The notes beneath the pieces are model-generated. The model saw nothing but the letters and a program-made list of their open reading frames with translations, had not been told where the DNA came from and made no database searches. The position numbers were made by a program, and so were the translations under genes. 64,000 nt of DNA, taken from assembly GCA_017466345.1 (NCBI GenBank), contig JAFTUI010000007.1:114112-178111 (forward strand), given 5' to 3'. Source of the DNA: Tidjanibacter sp. (GTDB lineage: Bacteria; Bacteroidota; Bacteroidia; Bacteroidales; Rikenellaceae). Shown piece by piece: positions 1-10,183 of the stretch; positions within the stretch are counted from its first letter, which is position 1; each line of letters starts with the position of its first letter.

Positions 1-297
1 CTGTACCTCTTTGCCGGTGAGTTTTTTGAGCTCCTCTTTGAGCTTGTCAACCTCCTGACCACCTTTACCGATAATCAAACCGGGACGAGCGGTGCTGATG
101 GTTACGGTCACGAGTTTAAGAGTGCGCTCGATAATGATTTTCGAAATGCTAGCCTTTGCAAGACGGGCATTCAGATAGGTACGAATTTTCGAGTCCTCAA
201 CCAAGCGGGTTGAAAAATCTTTACCGCCGTACCAGTTGGAATCCCAACCACGGATGATACCAAGACGGTTTGCAATTGGATTAACTTTCTGTCCCAT
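1..297 (-). CDS. rpsC: 30S ribosomal protein S3 (uS3), C-terminus cut by window edge
   Basis: Binds 16S rRNA at the mRNA entry side of the 30S head. The first 99 residues are present, starting [13 protein letters not shown], the usual bacterial S3 start. A KH-type loop (IGKGG, residues 76-80) lies in the visible part. The frame is still open at base 1, so the rest of the gene is outside the window. The start lies 3 bases after the rplV stop, which fits co-translation in the S10 operon. Identity is secure; only completeness is missing. Confidence 0.97.
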   Translation of the reverse strand, partial: MGQKVNPIANRLGIIRGWDSNWYGGKDFSTRLVEDSKIRTYLNARLAKASISKIIIERTLKLVTVTISTARPGLIIGKGGQEVDKLKEELKKLTGKEVQ

Positions 298-300
298 CTC

Positions 301-717
301 TTACTCAGCTGATTTAGTTTCTACTACCATTTTGTCTACAATAATCGTAACGTGGTTGGAACGCTTACGAATGCGGTGTGCACGACCCTGAGGTGCGGGC
401 TGGATGCGTTTGAGCATACGACCACCATCCACCTTGATCTCTTTTACACAGAGTTTGGTGTCCTCCAAACGCTCGGTGGGGTTCTTAGCCTCCCAGTTGG
501 CGATAGCCGAACGGAGAAGTTTCTCCAACTTCACCGAAGCCTCTTTCTTCGAGTAACGGAGAAGACCCAATGCTTTATTAACCTCTACGCCGCGAACGGT
601 GTCGGCAACGATACGCATCTTGCGGGGCGAGGTAGGGCAATCACGCAGCGAGGCAACAGCCACCTGCTTCTTTGCGGCCTTCATTTTCTCGGCCATTTGA
701 TATTTTCTTGCTCCCAT
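301..717 (-). CDS. rplV: 50S ribosomal protein L22 (uL22)
   Basis: L22 lines the polypeptide exit tunnel and contacts all 23S domains. The 138-residue protein carries the family core ([14 protein letters not shown] and a C-terminal [13 protein letters not shown] block around residues 112-124). The loop [18 protein letters not shown] forms the tunnel-facing hairpin. The start [11 protein letters not shown] matches the usual Bacteroidales N-terminus. It sits 8 bases after rpsS and 3 bases before rpsC in the S10 operon. Confidence 0.97.
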   Translation of the reverse strand: MGARKYQMAEKMKAAKKQVAVASLRDCPTSPRKMRIVADTVRGVEVNKALGLLRYSKKEASVKLEKLLRSAIANWEAKNPTERLEDTKLCVKEIKVDGGRMLKRIQPAPQGRAHRIRKRSNHVTIIVDKMVVETKSAE

Positions 718-725
718 ATCCTACT

Positions 726-995
726 TTATTTTTTTCTGTTACCGGCGTGACCGCGGAAGGTGCGTGTGGGTGCGAACTCTCCGAGTTTGTGGCCTACCAT
801 ATTTTCAGTTACATAAACGGGTATAAACTTGTTACCGTTGTGTACAGCAATTGTCTGACCTACGAAGTCGGGCGAAATCATACTTGCCCTCGACCAAGTC
901 TTAATTACGGTCTTCTGATTGCTCTCGTTCTGAGCGATTACTCGCTGTTCGAGCCTGGGCTCAATGAACGGTCCTTTTTTAAGTGAACGACTCAT
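726..995 (-). CDS. rpsS: 30S ribosomal protein S19 (uS19)
   Basis: S19 sits in the 30S head and pairs with S13 near the A site. The 89-residue product begins [15 protein letters not shown] and has the conserved [18 protein letters not shown] and [18 protein letters not shown] blocks. Its length is typical. It lies between rplB and rplV with short spacers of 15 and 8 bases, as in standard S10 operons. Confidence 0.98.
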   Translation of the reverse strand: MSRSLKKGPFIEPRLEQRVIAQNESNQKTVIKTWSRASMISPDFVGQTIAVHNGNKFIPVYVTENMVGHKLGEFAPTRTFRGHAGNRKK

Positions 996-1010
996 TATGC
1001 TACTATTTTT

Positions 1011-1838
1011 TTATTTTGTTTTCTTGGAGATAATGAATTTGCTGGTGGTCTTCTTAGGATTGCGAGTCTTGTAACCCTTAGCCAACAGACCTTTACGCGA
1101 ACGGGGGTGACCACCACTCGAACGACCTTCACCACCACCCATAGGGTGATCAACGGGGTTCATAGTCACACCACGGTTGTGAGGCCTGCGACCGAGCCAA
1201 CGCTTCCTACCGGCTTTACCGTGCTGCTCGAGGCTGTGGTCGGGATTCGACACAGCACCAACAGTGGCGCGGCAAGTGCAGAGAACCATACGGGTCTCGC
1301 CCGAAGGAAGTTTAATAATAGCATATTTACCCTCGCGAGCCAAAAGCTGTGCGTAGGTACCAGCCGAACGAGCCAAAACTGCGCCCTGACCGGGGTAGAG
1401 TTCGATTGCGTGGATGATGGTACCCAGAGGAATGTTTGCCAAAAGCAGGGTGTTACCTACCTCGGGAGCAACGCCCTCAGTGCCGCTCATTACGGTCTGA
1501 CCTACTTTCAAGCCGTTGGGAGCCAAAATGTAGCTCTTCGAGCCGTCTGCGTAAACAATCAGAGCGATACGAGCCGAACGGTTGGGATCGTACTCAATGG
1601 TTGCAACAGTTGCAGCCATACCATCTTTCGCACGTTTGAAGTCAATAACACGGTACATCTGTTTGTGACCACCACCGATGTAACGAACGGTCATCTTACC
1701 GGCGTGGTTACGACCACCGCTGCTCTTCTTAGGCTCGAGCAACGATTTCTCAGGCACCGAGCAGGTAATATCCGTAAAGGTACCTGCGATTTTATGTCTT
1801 GTTCCCGGAGTTACGGGATTAAACTTTTTTACTGCCAT
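1011..1838 (-). CDS. rplB: 50S ribosomal protein L2 (uL2)
   Basis: L2 is a primary 23S rRNA binder needed for subunit association and close to the peptidyl transferase centre. The 275-residue protein has the expected basic N-terminus, an SH3-like core with [17 protein letters not shown], and the diagnostic C-terminal [19 protein letters not shown] segment holding the conserved histidine near residue 230. The rplW start lies just upstream and rpsS follows after 15 bases. Confidence 0.98.
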   Translation of the reverse strand: MAVKKFNPVTPGTRHKIAGTFTDITCSVPEKSLLEPKKSSGGRNHAGKMTVRYIGGGHKQMYRVIDFKRAKDGMAATVATIEYDPNRSARIALIVYADGSKSYILAPNGLKVGQTVMSGTEGVAPEVGNTLLLANIPLGTIIHAIELYPGQGAVLARSAGTYAQLLAREGKYAIIKLPSGETRMVLCTCRATVGAVSNPDHSLEQHGKAGRKRWLGRRPHNRGVTMNPVDHPMGGGEGRSSGGHPRSRKGLLAKGYKTRNPKKTTSKFIISKKTK

Positions 1839-1845
1839 CTCTCAA

Positions 1846-2136
1846 TTAGATATTACTGTAGAAATCAATAGTATCGCCCTCTTTCAAGGTTACGATTGCT
1901 TTTTTCACTGCATTGGTGCGACCTACCAAGTAGCCAGATTTGGTGTAGCGTGCTTTGAGCTTACCTTTGGTGTTGATGGTGTTTACGCTCTCAACAACTA
2001 CGTTGTACATCTGCTCTACGGCTGCGCGAATCTCCAATTTGTTAGCCCTGCGGTCAACGATAAAACCATACTGACCGAGTTTCTCGCCCTGACCTGCCAT
2101 TTTCTCGGTCAAGATGGGTTTGATAATTACATTCAT
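1846..2136 (-). CDS. rplW: 50S ribosomal protein L23 (uL23)
   Basis: L23 surrounds the exit tunnel mouth and is the docking site for trigger factor and SRP. This 96-residue copy shows the family pattern IIKPILTEKMAG at the N-terminus and KKAIVTLKEGDTIDFY at the C-terminus. It lies between rplD and rplB, 7 bases before rplB. Confidence 0.96.
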   Translation of the reverse strand: MNVIIKPILTEKMAGQGEKLGQYGFIVDRRANKLEIRAAVEQMYNVVVESVNTINTKGKLKARYTKSGYLVGRTNAVKKAIVTLKEGDTIDFYSNI

Positions 2137-2158
2137 TGTCTGTTCGGTTTTTTAGTGA

Positions 2159-2782
2159 TTAGAAATTCTCGTTTACCTTAGCCAATGCGCTCTCGGTGAA
2201 CAACATCACACCTGCGTTCATCACGTCATAGGTGTTGAGGTTGGCAGCCTGCATTACCTTCACTTTGGGAAGGTTGCGAACGCTCAGGCAAATGTTGTGG
2301 TCGGTCTCTGCTACTACGAGCAATACCTTCTTACCAGCCAAGTTGAGAGCCTCTGCCATTGCTACGAACGATTTGGTTTTGGGAGTCTCCATAACGAAAT
2401 CCTCTACAACGGTGATAGCCTCTGCCTGGGCTTTCAGAGAGAGTGCGCTGCGGCGTGCAAGCGATTTGAGCTTCTTGTTCAGCTTGAAGCTGTAATCGCG
2501 GGGTACGGGACCAAAGATGCGACCGCCGCCGGGGAAGAGAGGCGAGAGGATGCTACCTGCACGAGCACCGCCTGTGCCTTTCTGACGTTTGAGTTTGCGG
2601 GTCGAGCCTGCTACCTCGTTACGCTGTTTTGCTTTGTGGGTACCCTGACGCTGGTCAGCCAAGTACTGCTTAACAGCCAAGTAGATAGCGTGAGTGTTGG
2701 GCTCAATACCAAAGACCTCCTGCGAAAGAACTGCTTTCTTCGAGGTCTGAGTTCCTGTGGTGGTGTAAATTGTAAGTTCCAT
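2159..2782 (-). CDS. rplD: 50S ribosomal protein L4 (uL4)
   Basis: L4 binds 23S rRNA and sends a loop into the exit tunnel. The GTGGARAGSILSPLFPGGGRIFGPVPRDYSFKLNKK stretch (about residues 68-103) holds the tunnel loop and is diagnostic. I chose the ATG at 2782 (MELTIYTTTG), because the alternative at 2803 would overlap the rplC end and add seven residues with no family likeness. With this start the spacer after rplC is 10 bases. In some bacteria L4 represses its own operon; nothing here shows that directly. Confidence 0.95.
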   Translation of the reverse strand: MELTIYTTTGTQTSKKAVLSQEVFGIEPNTHAIYLAVKQYLADQRQGTHKAKQRNEVAGSTRKLKRQKGTGGARAGSILSPLFPGGGRIFGPVPRDYSFKLNKKLKSLARRSALSLKAQAEAITVVEDFVMETPKTKSFVAMAEALNLAGKKVLLVVAETDHNICLSVRNLPKVKVMQAANLNTYDVMNAGVMLFTESALAKVNENF

Positions 2783-2792
2783 CTCCTCAATC

Positions 2793-3410
2793 CTACTTTT
2801 CAATGATTACATAAGTACCTTTTGCACCGGGAACCGAACCCTTAACCAAGAGAAGGTTGTTCTCGGCAATAACTTTGAGGACTTTAAGGTTCTGAACCTT
2901 AACCCTCTCACCGCCGGTCTGACCGGGCAAGCGTTTGCCCTTGAAGACGCGCGAAGGATACGAAGATGCACCAAGCGAACCAGGTTTACGCTGGCGGTTG
3001 TGCTGACCGTGGGTCTGACCACCTACACCGGCAAAGCCGTGGCGTTTTACAACACCCTGGTAGCCTTTACCTTTCGATACACCCACTACGTCTACCCAGT
3101 CACCCTCCTCGAAGGTGTCTGCAACGGTGAGTGTCTGACCCAGAGTTACCTCATCGAACTCCTTGAACTCCACCAATTTGGCTTTGGGCGATACACCCGA
3201 TTTGCCAAAGTGACCTAACAAGCTTTTGCTGGTGTGCTTTTCACTCTTCTCGCCATAGGCAATCTGAACTGCGGAGTAGCCATCCTTCTCCTCGTTCTTG
3301 ATTTGCGTAACTACACAGGGACCAGCCTCAATAACAGTGCATGGTATATTTTTACCCTCGGCACTGAAAACGGAAGTCATTCCGATTTTTTTTCCAATAA
3401 GTCCTGACAT
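2793..3410 (-). CDS. rplC: 50S ribosomal protein L3 (uL3)
   Basis: L3 is an early assembly protein near the peptidyl transferase centre. The 205-residue product begins [15 protein letters not shown] and contains the signature [19 protein letters not shown] and [20 protein letters not shown] blocks. It is the first gene after an unusual 183-base gap that separates it from rpsJ, unlike the tight spacing elsewhere in the operon. Confidence 0.97.
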   Translation of the reverse strand: MSGLIGKKIGMTSVFSAEGKNIPCTVIEAGPCVVTQIKNEEKDGYSAVQIAYGEKSEKHTSKSLLGHFGKSGVSPKAKLVEFKEFDEVTLGQTLTVADTFEEGDWVDVVGVSKGKGYQGVVKRHGFAGVGGQTHGQHNRQRKPGSLGASSYPSRVFKGKRLPGQTGGERVKVQNLKVLKVIAENNLLLVKGSVPGAKGTYVIIEK

Positions 3411-3593
3411 TTTACCTGTCTTTAATTACTTGTTGTTTGTTAAATAAAAAGTTTGTGTGTATAAAGTTTCTTCTACTTTATCGCTTTTGTTGTCCTTCTT
3501 TCGGGAGCGCAATAAGGCGGGTTCCTCGCGCGTGCGTATTTATTTATAGGTATCGGACAAGGAACCCCCTATTTTGCATCACCCCGCAGTTTA
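3411..3593 (-). promoter_or_regulatory. 183-base spacer inside the S10 operon between rpsJ and rplC
   Basis: All other spacers in this ribosomal operon are about 3-48 bases, but this one is 183. Read on the minus strand it has an imperfect GGTTCC/GGAACC pairing pair (roughly 3518-3566) followed by an A-rich run before the rplC start. I found no clean TAnnTTTG promoter box in it. It may hold an internal promoter, a processing site or a ribosomal-protein-binding leader; the function is not shown. Confidence 0.4.
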
Positions 3594-3899
3594 TCAGACT
3601 TTGATGTTTACCTCAACACCCGAGGGCAACTCCAACTTCATCAGAGCGTCAATAGTCTTGGGGGTTGAACTGTAAATATCAAGAATCCTCTTGAAGGTGC
3701 AGAGCTGGAACTGCTCGCGAGCTTTCTTGTTAACGAAAGTCGAACGGTTCACAGTGAAAATCTTTTTCTGAGTAGGAAGTGGAATAGGACCGCTAACTAC
3801 TGCGCCTGTGCTTTTCACAGTTTTTACGATTTTCTCAGCCGATTTATCAACCAAGTTGTGATCGTAAGATTCGAGTTTGATTCTAATTTTCTGACTCAT
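3594..3899 (-). CDS. rpsJ: 30S ribosomal protein S10 (uS10)
   Basis: S10 is a 30S head protein that also partners NusB in antitermination. The 101-residue protein begins [18 protein letters not shown] and contains [18 protein letters not shown], both hallmarks of the family. It follows fusA by 14 bases, so the str and S10 operons are joined head to tail here. The C-terminal VEVNIKV ending is normal. Confidence 0.98.
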   Translation of the reverse strand: MSQKIRIKLESYDHNLVDKSAEKIVKTVKSTGAVVSGPIPLPTQKKIFTVNRSTFVNKKAREQFQLCTFKRILDIYSSTPKTIDALMKLELPSGVEVNIKV

Positions 3900-3913
3900 G
3901 GTTATTTATTCTT

Positions 3914-6028
3914 TTATTCCAATTCTTGTTTTTTGCCACCGCACTTCTCGATAACCTCTTTTGCTACATTCTGAGGTACTTCGTCATAGTGCGAGAACTC
4001 CATAGTCGAGGTTGCGCGACCCGAAGAGAGTGTACGCAATACGGTAACGTAGCCAAACATACCCGACAGGGGCACTTTTGCTTTGATAGCCGTTGCAACA
4101 CCTTTGCTCTCGGTACCCTCAATCTGACCGCGGCGTTTGTTCAAATCGCCGATGATGTCACCCATATACTCCTCGGGAGTTACAACCTCCACCTTCATAA
4201 TGGGCTCTTTGAGTACGGGCTGGCACTTGGGTGTAGCCTCGCGGAAACCGTTGCGAGCACAAATCTCAAACGAGAGTGCATCGGAGTCTACGGGGTGGAA
4301 CGAACCATCTTTCAAGGTTACCTTCATCGAGTCGATACCGAAGCCAGCCAAAGGACCGTTTGCCATTGCCGACTCAAAGCCTTTCTGGACTGCGGGGATG
4401 AACTCCTTAGGTACGTTACCGCCCTTAACCTCGTCAATGAACTGCAAGCCCTGAACGCCCTCGTCTGCGGGACCGATCTCGAAGATGATATCTGCAAACT
4501 TACCGCGACCACCAGACTGTTTCTTGAATACCTCGCGCATCTGGAAGGTGCCATTGAGAGCCTCCTTGTACGATACCTGGGGAGCACCTACGTTAATCTC
4601 GATACCAAACTCCCTACGGAGACGGTCGATAATAATATCGAGGTGCAACTCGCCCATACCGCTGATAATGGTCTGACCACTATCCTGGTCGGTCTTAACC
4701 GTAAAGGTGGGATCCTCCTCAGCCAACTTGCCGAGTGCGATGCCGAGTTTATCCAAATCCTTCTGAGTCTTAGGCTCCACAGCGATACCGATAACGGGCT
4801 CGGGGAAGGTCATCGACTCCAAGGTAATCTGTTTGTCCTCAACACACAAGGTGTCGCCGGTGCGAACATCCTTGAAACCTACAACTGCGCAAATATCGCC
4901 TGCGCCGATGGTATCCATAGGATTCTGCTTGTTGGCGTGCATCTGGTAGATACGGCTGATACGCTCCTTCTTGCCCGAGCGGGTATTGAAGACATAGGTA
5001 CCTGCATCGAGTTTACCCGAATAGATGCGGATGAATGCCAAGCGACCTACATAGGGGTCGGTAGCAATCTTGAACGCGAGAGCGCAGAAGGGATCCTCAT
5101 CGGTGGGGTAACGCTTAACGGTGCTCTCGTTGCGAGGATCGGTACCAACAATAGCCTCAATGTCGAGGGGCGAAGGCAAGAACATCATAATCGAGTCCAA
5201 CAGAAGCTGAACACCTTTGTTCTTGAACGACGAGCCACACAACATAGGGATAATCTGCATACTGATGGTAGCCTTGCGGATTGCAGCAATGAGTTCATCG
5301 GGAGTAATCGAATCGGGATCCTCGAAGAACTTCTCCATAAGAGCCATATCGACCGTAGCAACCTCCTCTACGAGGTGTGCCCTTGCCTCCTCAACCTCTG
5401 CTTTCATCTCCTCGGGTACCTCCTCGTAGGTATAGTTTACGAGTTGGTCTTTCTTTGCATCGTCATAGATGATAGCCCTATTATATATAAGGTCTATAAC
5501 ACCACGGAACGACTGCTCGCTACCGATGGGCAAAGTGATAGGCACTGCGTTGGCACCAAGGCGCTCCTTAACCTGTGCGCAGACATTCATAAAGTCTGCA
5601 CCGGTACGGTCCATCTTATTAACGTAACCGATACGGGGAACGTTGTACTTATCTGCCTGACGCCATACGGTCTCGCTCTGGGGCTCAACACCACCAACAG
5701 CGCAGAAAGTTGCCACAGCACCGTCCAACACGCGCAACGAACGCTCTACCTCAACAGTGAAGTCAACGTGTCCGGGAGTGTCGATAAGGTTAATCTGGTA
5801 CTGTTTGCCTTTGTAATTCCAGAAAGCGGTAGTTGCTGCCGAAGTAATGGTGATACCACGCTCCTGCTCCTGAACCATCCAGTCCATAGTAGCCGAACCA
5901 TCGTGAGTCTCACCAATCTTGTGAGTCTTACCGGTGTAGAACAAGATTCGCTCGGAAGTAGTAGTCTTACCGGCATCGATGTGCGCCATAATGCCGATAT
6001 TACGAGTATATGTTAAATCTCTTCCCAT
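3914..6028 (-). CDS. fusA: translation elongation factor G
   Basis: EF-G is the GTPase that drives translocation and, with RRF, ribosome recycling. The 704-residue protein has a P-loop AHIDAGKTT (15-23), DTPGH (83-87) and NKMD (137-140), plus the ERGITI effector segment, followed by the usual domains II-V. The length is standard for the housekeeping factor. It lies between rpsG (8-base gap) and rpsJ. A 696-residue open frame on the opposite strand is a codon-usage mirror and not a gene. Confidence 0.98.
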   Translation of the reverse strand: MGRDLTYTRNIGIMAHIDAGKTTTSERILFYTGKTHKIGETHDGSATMDWMVQEQERGITITSAATTAFWNYKGKQYQINLIDTPGHVDFTVEVERSLRVLDGAVATFCAVGGVEPQSETVWRQADKYNVPRIGYVNKMDRTGADFMNVCAQVKERLGANAVPITLPIGSEQSFRGVIDLIYNRAIIYDDAKKDQLVNYTYEEVPEEMKAEVEEARAHLVEEVATVDMALMEKFFEDPDSITPDELIAAIRKATISMQIIPMLCGSSFKNKGVQLLLDSIMMFLPSPLDIEAIVGTDPRNESTVKRYPTDEDPFCALAFKIATDPYVGRLAFIRIYSGKLDAGTYVFNTRSGKKERISRIYQMHANKQNPMDTIGAGDICAVVGFKDVRTGDTLCVEDKQITLESMTFPEPVIGIAVEPKTQKDLDKLGIALGKLAEEDPTFTVKTDQDSGQTIISGMGELHLDIIIDRLRREFGIEINVGAPQVSYKEALNGTFQMREVFKKQSGGRGKFADIIFEIGPADEGVQGLQFIDEVKGGNVPKEFIPAVQKGFESAMANGPLAGFGIDSMKVTLKDGSFHPVDSDALSFEICARNGFREATPKCQPVLKEPIMKVEVVTPEEYMGDIIGDLNKRRGQIEGTESKGVATAIKAKVPLSGMFGYVTVLRTLSSGRATSTMEFSHYDEVPQNVAKEVIEKCGGKKQELE

Positions 6029-6036
6029 CGAATCTC

Positions 6037-6513
6037 TTAGAATCTGAAGTGTGCGAATGCTTTATTTGCCTCTGCCATACGGTGCATCTCCTCTTTACGT
6101 TTGAAGGCAGCACCCTCGTTGTTGTAGGCAGCCATAATCTCACCGCAGAGTTTCTCTGCCATAGACTTACCTGCGCGCTTACGAGAATAAAGGACCATAT
6201 TTTTCATCGAAATCGAAATTTTGCGCTCAGGACGAACCTCCATAGGTACCTGGAAGGTAGCACCACCGATACGGCGAGATTTTACCTCAACCTGGGGAGT
6301 GATGTTCTCCAATGCCTGCTTCCATACTTCAAGAGGAGCCTTGTCTGCATCCTTCATCTTCTCGCCCACCATATCCAACGCATCGTAGAAAATGGTGTAT
6401 GCAATACTCTTCTTACCGTCCAGCATCAAATTATTCACAAAGCGGGTAACCATAACGTCACCAAACTTGGGGTCTGGAAGTAGAATGTGCTTTTTAGGCT
6501 TTGCTTTTCTCAT
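6037..6513 (-). CDS. rpsG: 30S ribosomal protein S7 (uS7)
   Basis: S7 nucleates assembly of the 30S head and contacts E-site tRNA. The 158-residue product has the basic N-terminus [19 protein letters not shown], the [14 protein letters not shown] helix and the C-terminal NKAFAHFRF end. It lies between rpsL (48-base gap) and fusA (8-base gap) in the classic str order. Confidence 0.98.
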   Translation of the reverse strand: MRKAKPKKHILLPDPKFGDVMVTRFVNNLMLDGKKSIAYTIFYDALDMVGEKMKDADKAPLEVWKQALENITPQVEVKSRRIGGATFQVPMEVRPERKISISMKNMVLYSRKRAGKSMAEKLCGEIMAAYNNEGAAFKRKEEMHRMAEANKAFAHFRF

Positions 6514-6561
6514 TTTGTCTTAAATCTTTAATGTGTTCTTAACTAACTTTGTTGTGAGAGA

Positions 6562-6945
6562 TTACTTTTTGGCTGCTTTGGGACGCTTAGCACCATACTT
6601 CGAGCGGCGCTGACGACGACCATCCACACCTGCGCTATCCAATGCACCACGCACCAAGTGGTAACGTACACCGGGGAGGTCTTTTACACGACCACCGCGC
6701 ACCAAAACGATTGAGTGTTCCTGCAAGTTGTGACCTTCACCAGGGATGTAGGCATTCACCTCTTTCTGGTTGGTGAGTTTCACACGAGCAACTTTACGCA
6801 TTGCCGAGTTAGGCTTCTTGGGGGTGGTGGTGTAAACACGCACGCACACGCCGCGCCTCTGAGGACAAGCGTCAAGGGCGGGAGATTTACTCTTCATCTC
6901 CAACTGTACCCTGCCTTTTCTTACTAACTGTTGAATAGTTGGCAT
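6562..6945 (-). CDS. rpsL: 30S ribosomal protein S12 (uS12)
   Basis: S12 sits at the decoding centre and controls accuracy. The 127-residue protein includes [17 protein letters not shown], with lysine 43, and [13 protein letters not shown], with lysine 88. Both residues are the streptomycin-sensitive wild-type form. It is the first gene of the operon, about 90 bases downstream of a good TAnnTTTG promoter on the minus strand. Confidence 0.98.
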   Translation of the reverse strand: MPTIQQLVRKGRVQLEMKSKSPALDACPQRRGVCVRVYTTTPKKPNSAMRKVARVKLTNQKEVNAYIPGEGHNLQEHSIVLVRGGRVKDLPGVRYHLVRGALDSAGVDGRRQRRSKYGAKRPKAAKK

Positions 6946-7031
6946 TTTACTGTTTTTTAGTCCTTTGTTTTGTTAAACATTTAATTCTCGTTTCCCGTAG
7001 GGAACATCGCGTTTCCCATTTTTCGGGCGTG

Positions 7032-7062
7032 CAAAGATACGGCATTTTTTCTTTTCTACAAT
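7032..7062 (-). promoter_or_regulatory. Bacteroidota-type promoter for the rpsL operon
   Basis: On the minus strand TATCTTTG (7039-7032) matches the -7 consensus TAnnTTTG. An ATTG (7062-7059) 19 bases upstream fits the -33 TTG element. Transcription would start near 7025 and leave an AT-rich leader of about 80 bases before rpsL. The rest of 6946-7322 is AT-rich divergent spacer shared with leuS. Confidence 0.75.
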
Positions 7063-7245
7063 ATATATGAGAAAATTTTTGCCCCTTTTGAGCCGATTTT
7101 TCAGCATTTTAGCCCCTTTTTGGGCTTTTGGTCAATTCTTTTTTCTTATCGTTTTTTGAGGATTATTTGTTTTGCTTATTGCTTTTTGTGGGGCACCCCT
7201 GTATTTTGCTGATAATATGAGTATTACAAAAAAACTTTGTGAGGA

Positions 7246-7279
7246 TTTGCATTTTGCACCACAAATATGTTTATCTTTG
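7246..7279 (+). promoter_or_regulatory. Bacteroidota-type promoter for leuS
   Basis: TATCTTTG (7272-7279) matches the -7 consensus, with a TTTG at 7246-7249 as a candidate -33 element at a spacing of 22. The predicted start of transcription is near 7285, about 38 bases before the leuS ATG. Confidence 0.65.
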
Positions 7280-7322
7280 TGGCTCATAAGGTTGTGCAAA
7301 AAGCGAAAAAACTTCAAAATAT

Positions 7323-10079
7323 ATGGAATACAACTTCAAAGAACTCGAAGCCAAGTGGCAAGCCGAGTGGCAAAAACAGCAGACCTACAAGGTCGATGTA
7401 GACGACTCTAAACCCAAGTTTTACGTTTTGGATATGTTCCCCTACCCTTCGGGGGCGGGACTTCACGTTGGTCACCCTCTGGGCTACATCGCCTCGGACA
7501 TCTACTCGCGCTACAAACGCTCCTGCGGCTTCAATGTGCTCCACCCTATGGGCTACGATGCCTTTGGTCTGCCCGCCGAGCAGTACGCCATACAGACCGG
7601 TCAGCACCCCGCAGTGACCACCGAGCAGAACGTGGCACGCTACCGTAGCCAGCTCGACAAGATTGGTTTCTCGTACGATTGGTCGCGCGAGGTACGCACT
7701 TGTGAGCCAGAGTATTACAAGTGGACACAGTGGGCTTTCCTCGAAATGTTCTCGCACTACTACGACAACACCACCGACAAGGCTGAGCCTATCGAAAAAC
7801 TCGTCGAGCGATTTGCTATTCAAGGCACTGAGGGCTTGGATGCTGCTTGCACCGAACAGCTCTCGTTTACTGCCGAGGAGTGGAACTCGTGGGACGAGAA
7901 AAAGCACGAAGAGGTACTCCAAAACTACCGTCTGGCGTTCCGTGCCGACACAATGGTGAACTGGTGTGCCGAGTTGGGTACCGTGCTTGCCAATGACGAG
8001 GTTAAGGATGGTCTTTCGGTGCGCGGTGGCTTCCCCGTTGTGCAGCGTAGGATGAAACAGTGGCTCCTTAGGGTTACCGCCTATGCACCCCGCCTCTTGG
8101 AGGGTTTGGATAAGTTGGAGTGGAGCGAGTCGCTCAAAGAGATTCAGCGCAATTGGATTGGCAAGAGCACCGGTGCTCAGGTCTTCTTCGACATTGAGGG
8201 TAGCGACAAGAAACTCGAAATTTTCACCACCCGCCCCGACACAATTTTTGGCGTTACGTTTATGGTTATCGCCCCCGAACACGAGTGGGTAAAGGAGCTG
8301 ACAATCTCCGATGCCCAAAGCGAAGTGGAGGCATATTTGGAGGCAACAAAGAAACGCTCCGAGCGTGAGCGTATCGCCGAGACGAAACGTGTGAGCGGCG
8401 TCTTTACGGGCTCCTACGCCATCAACCCCTTCACGGGTAAGCGTATTCCTATCTATGTGAGTGACTATGTGTTGGCTGGTTATGGCACGGGTGCCATTAT
8501 GGCGGTTCCCGCCCACGACTCGCGCGACTGGGCTTTTGCAAAACACTTTGGCTTGGAGATTATCCCCGTTGTGGAAGGCGGCAATGTAGAGGAGGCTTCC
8601 TACGATGCCAAAGAGGGAAAACTTATCAATTCGGACTTTATCAACGGTTTGGATGTGAAGGTTGCCATTGAGCGTATGTGGGACGAGATTGAGGCTCGCG
8701 GATTGGGCAAACGTAAAGTGAATTACCGTCTGCGTGATGCTATTTTCAGCCGCCAGCGTTATTGGGGCGAGCCCTTCCCAATTTACTATAAAGACGATAT
8801 TGCACACCCCCTGTCGGCAGAGCAACTGCCCCTCGAATTGCCCGAGGTTGAGAAGTTCACCCCCACCGCCGAGGGCGAACCCCCATTGGCTCGCTCCGAG
8901 AAGTGGCACACCACCGAGGGCTACGCCTACGAGACCAGCACAATGCCCGGTTTTGCAGGCTCCTCTGCCTACTATCTGCGCTATATGGACCCCCACAATG
9001 CGGAGGCTCTTGTGAGCCGTAAGGCAAACGACTATTGGCGCAACGTGGACCTCTATGTGGGTGGTATTGAGCACGCTACGGGTCACCTTATCTACTCGCG
9101 CTTCTGGAACAAATTCCTCTTCGACTTGGGGGTTATCTGCGAGGACGAGCCTTTCAAGAAACTCGTCAATCAGGGTATGATTCAGGGGCGCTCGAACTTC
9201 GTATATCGTGTTGTGGGTACCAACAAATTCGTGTCGCTCGGCTTGCGCAAGGAGTACGAGACACAGGAGATTCACGTTGATGTAAACATCGTGAAAAACG
9301 ACATCCTCGACCTTGATGCCTTCCGTGCTTGGCGTCCCGAATTCCACGATGCTGAGTTCATCTTGGAGGACGGCAAATACGTCTGTGGATGGGCTATCGA
9401 GAAGATGAGTAAGAGTATGTTCAACGTGGTCAATCCCGACTACATTGTAGATAATTACGGTGCCGACACGTTGCGTATGTACGAGATGTTCCTCGGTCCT
9501 TTGGAGCAGAGCAAGCCCTGGGACACCAACGGCATAGACGGCGTTCACAAATTCCTGCGCCGCTTCTGGGGCAAATTTTTCGACAAGGAGGGTAACTTCG
9601 CCGTAAGCAACGAAGAGCCCACTCCTGCCGAACAGAAAACCCTCCACAAGACCATCAAGAAGGTTAGGGAGGATATCGAGAACTTCTCGTTCAACACCTC
9701 CATTTCGGCATTTATGATTTGCCTCAACGAACTCGGTCAGTGCAACAAGAGGGCTGTTTTGGAGCCCTTCGCAGTGTTGCTCTCGCCCTTTGCACCCCAC
9801 ATCACCGAGGAGTTGTGGCTCCTGCTGGGATGCGAGGGCTCTATTTGCGATGCCGCCTACCCCGAGTTCAACCCCGACTTCTTGGTCGAGAACTCGTTTG
9901 AGTACCCTGTGTCATTCAACGGCAAGATGAGGTTCAAGAAATCGCTACCTCTGGGTATCTCCAATGGCGAGATTGAGGCTCTTGTGATGGCAGACGAGCA
10001 GACCGCCCGCTACACCGAGGGCAAGACCCCCAAGAAGGTCATCATCGTTCCCGGTAAGATTATCAACATCGTACTGTAA
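7323..10079 (+). CDS. leuS: leucyl-tRNA synthetase
   Basis: Class I synthetase that charges tRNA-Leu in the cytoplasm. The 918-residue protein has the HIGH-type motif HVGH (48-51), the CP1 editing domain (about 230-420) and KMSKS (694-698), followed by an anticodon-binding helical domain and a C-terminal domain ending [13 protein letters not shown]. The length fits bacterial LeuRS. It is transcribed alone, divergent from the ribosomal operon. An 828-residue opposite-strand frame is a shadow. Confidence 0.97.
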   Translation: MEYNFKELEAKWQAEWQKQQTYKVDVDDSKPKFYVLDMFPYPSGAGLHVGHPLGYIASDIYSRYKRSCGFNVLHPMGYDAFGLPAEQYAIQTGQHPAVTTEQNVARYRSQLDKIGFSYDWSREVRTCEPEYYKWTQWAFLEMFSHYYDNTTDKAEPIEKLVERFAIQGTEGLDAACTEQLSFTAEEWNSWDEKKHEEVLQNYRLAFRADTMVNWCAELGTVLANDEVKDGLSVRGGFPVVQRRMKQWLLRVTAYAPRLLEGLDKLEWSESLKEIQRNWIGKSTGAQVFFDIEGSDKKLEIFTTRPDTIFGVTFMVIAPEHEWVKELTISDAQSEVEAYLEATKKRSERERIAETKRVSGVFTGSYAINPFTGKRIPIYVSDYVLAGYGTGAIMAVPAHDSRDWAFAKHFGLEIIPVVEGGNVEEASYDAKEGKLINSDFINGLDVKVAIERMWDEIEARGLGKRKVNYRLRDAIFSRQRYWGEPFPIYYKDDIAHPLSAEQLPLELPEVEKFTPTAEGEPPLARSEKWHTTEGYAYETSTMPGFAGSSAYYLRYMDPHNAEALVSRKANDYWRNVDLYVGGIEHATGHLIYSRFWNKFLFDLGVICEDEPFKKLVNQGMIQGRSNFVYRVVGTNKFVSLGLRKEYETQEIHVDVNIVKNDILDLDAFRAWRPEFHDAEFILEDGKYVCGWAIEKMSKSMFNVVNPDYIVDNYGADTLRMYEMFLGPLEQSKPWDTNGIDGVHKFLRRFWGKFFDKEGNFAVSNEEPTPAEQKTLHKTIKKVREDIENFSFNTSISAFMICLNELGQCNKRAVLEPFAVLLSPFAPHITEELWLLLGCEGSICDAAYPEFNPDFLVENSFEYPVSFNGKMRFKKSLPLGISNGEIEALVMADEQTARYTEGKTPKKVIIVPGKIINIVL

Positions 10080-10101
10080 CGACTTAACTACACGGTTATT
10101 G

Positions 10102-10138
10102 GGAAAGGGAATCATTTTAGATTTCCTTTTCTTTTTGT
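10102..10138 (+). terminator. imperfect terminator hairpin after leuS
   Basis: A GGGAAAGGGAATC arm and a GATTTCCTTTTC arm can pair imperfectly around a short loop, followed by a T-rich run. Its position 20 bases after the leuS stop suits a terminator. Confidence 0.45.
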
Positions 10139-10163
10139 TAAATTCGGTTTTTTGCTAATTTTG
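10134..10163 (+). promoter_or_regulatory. promoter for the restriction-modification pair
   Basis: TAATTTTG (10156-10163) matches TAnnTTTG, with a TTTG at 10134-10137 18 bases upstream. Transcription would start about 15 bases before the methyltransferase ATG at 10184. Confidence 0.6.
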
Positions 10164-10183
10164 TGACACAATCACACTGAAAT

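Noticed and set aside
3926-6016. 696-residue open frame opposite fusA
   Set aside because: Mirror of the EF-G coding frame; no motifs.
7314-9800. 828-residue open frame opposite leuS
   Set aside because: The leuS frame has clear synthetase motifs; the opposite frame has no recognisable domain and reflects codon usage.
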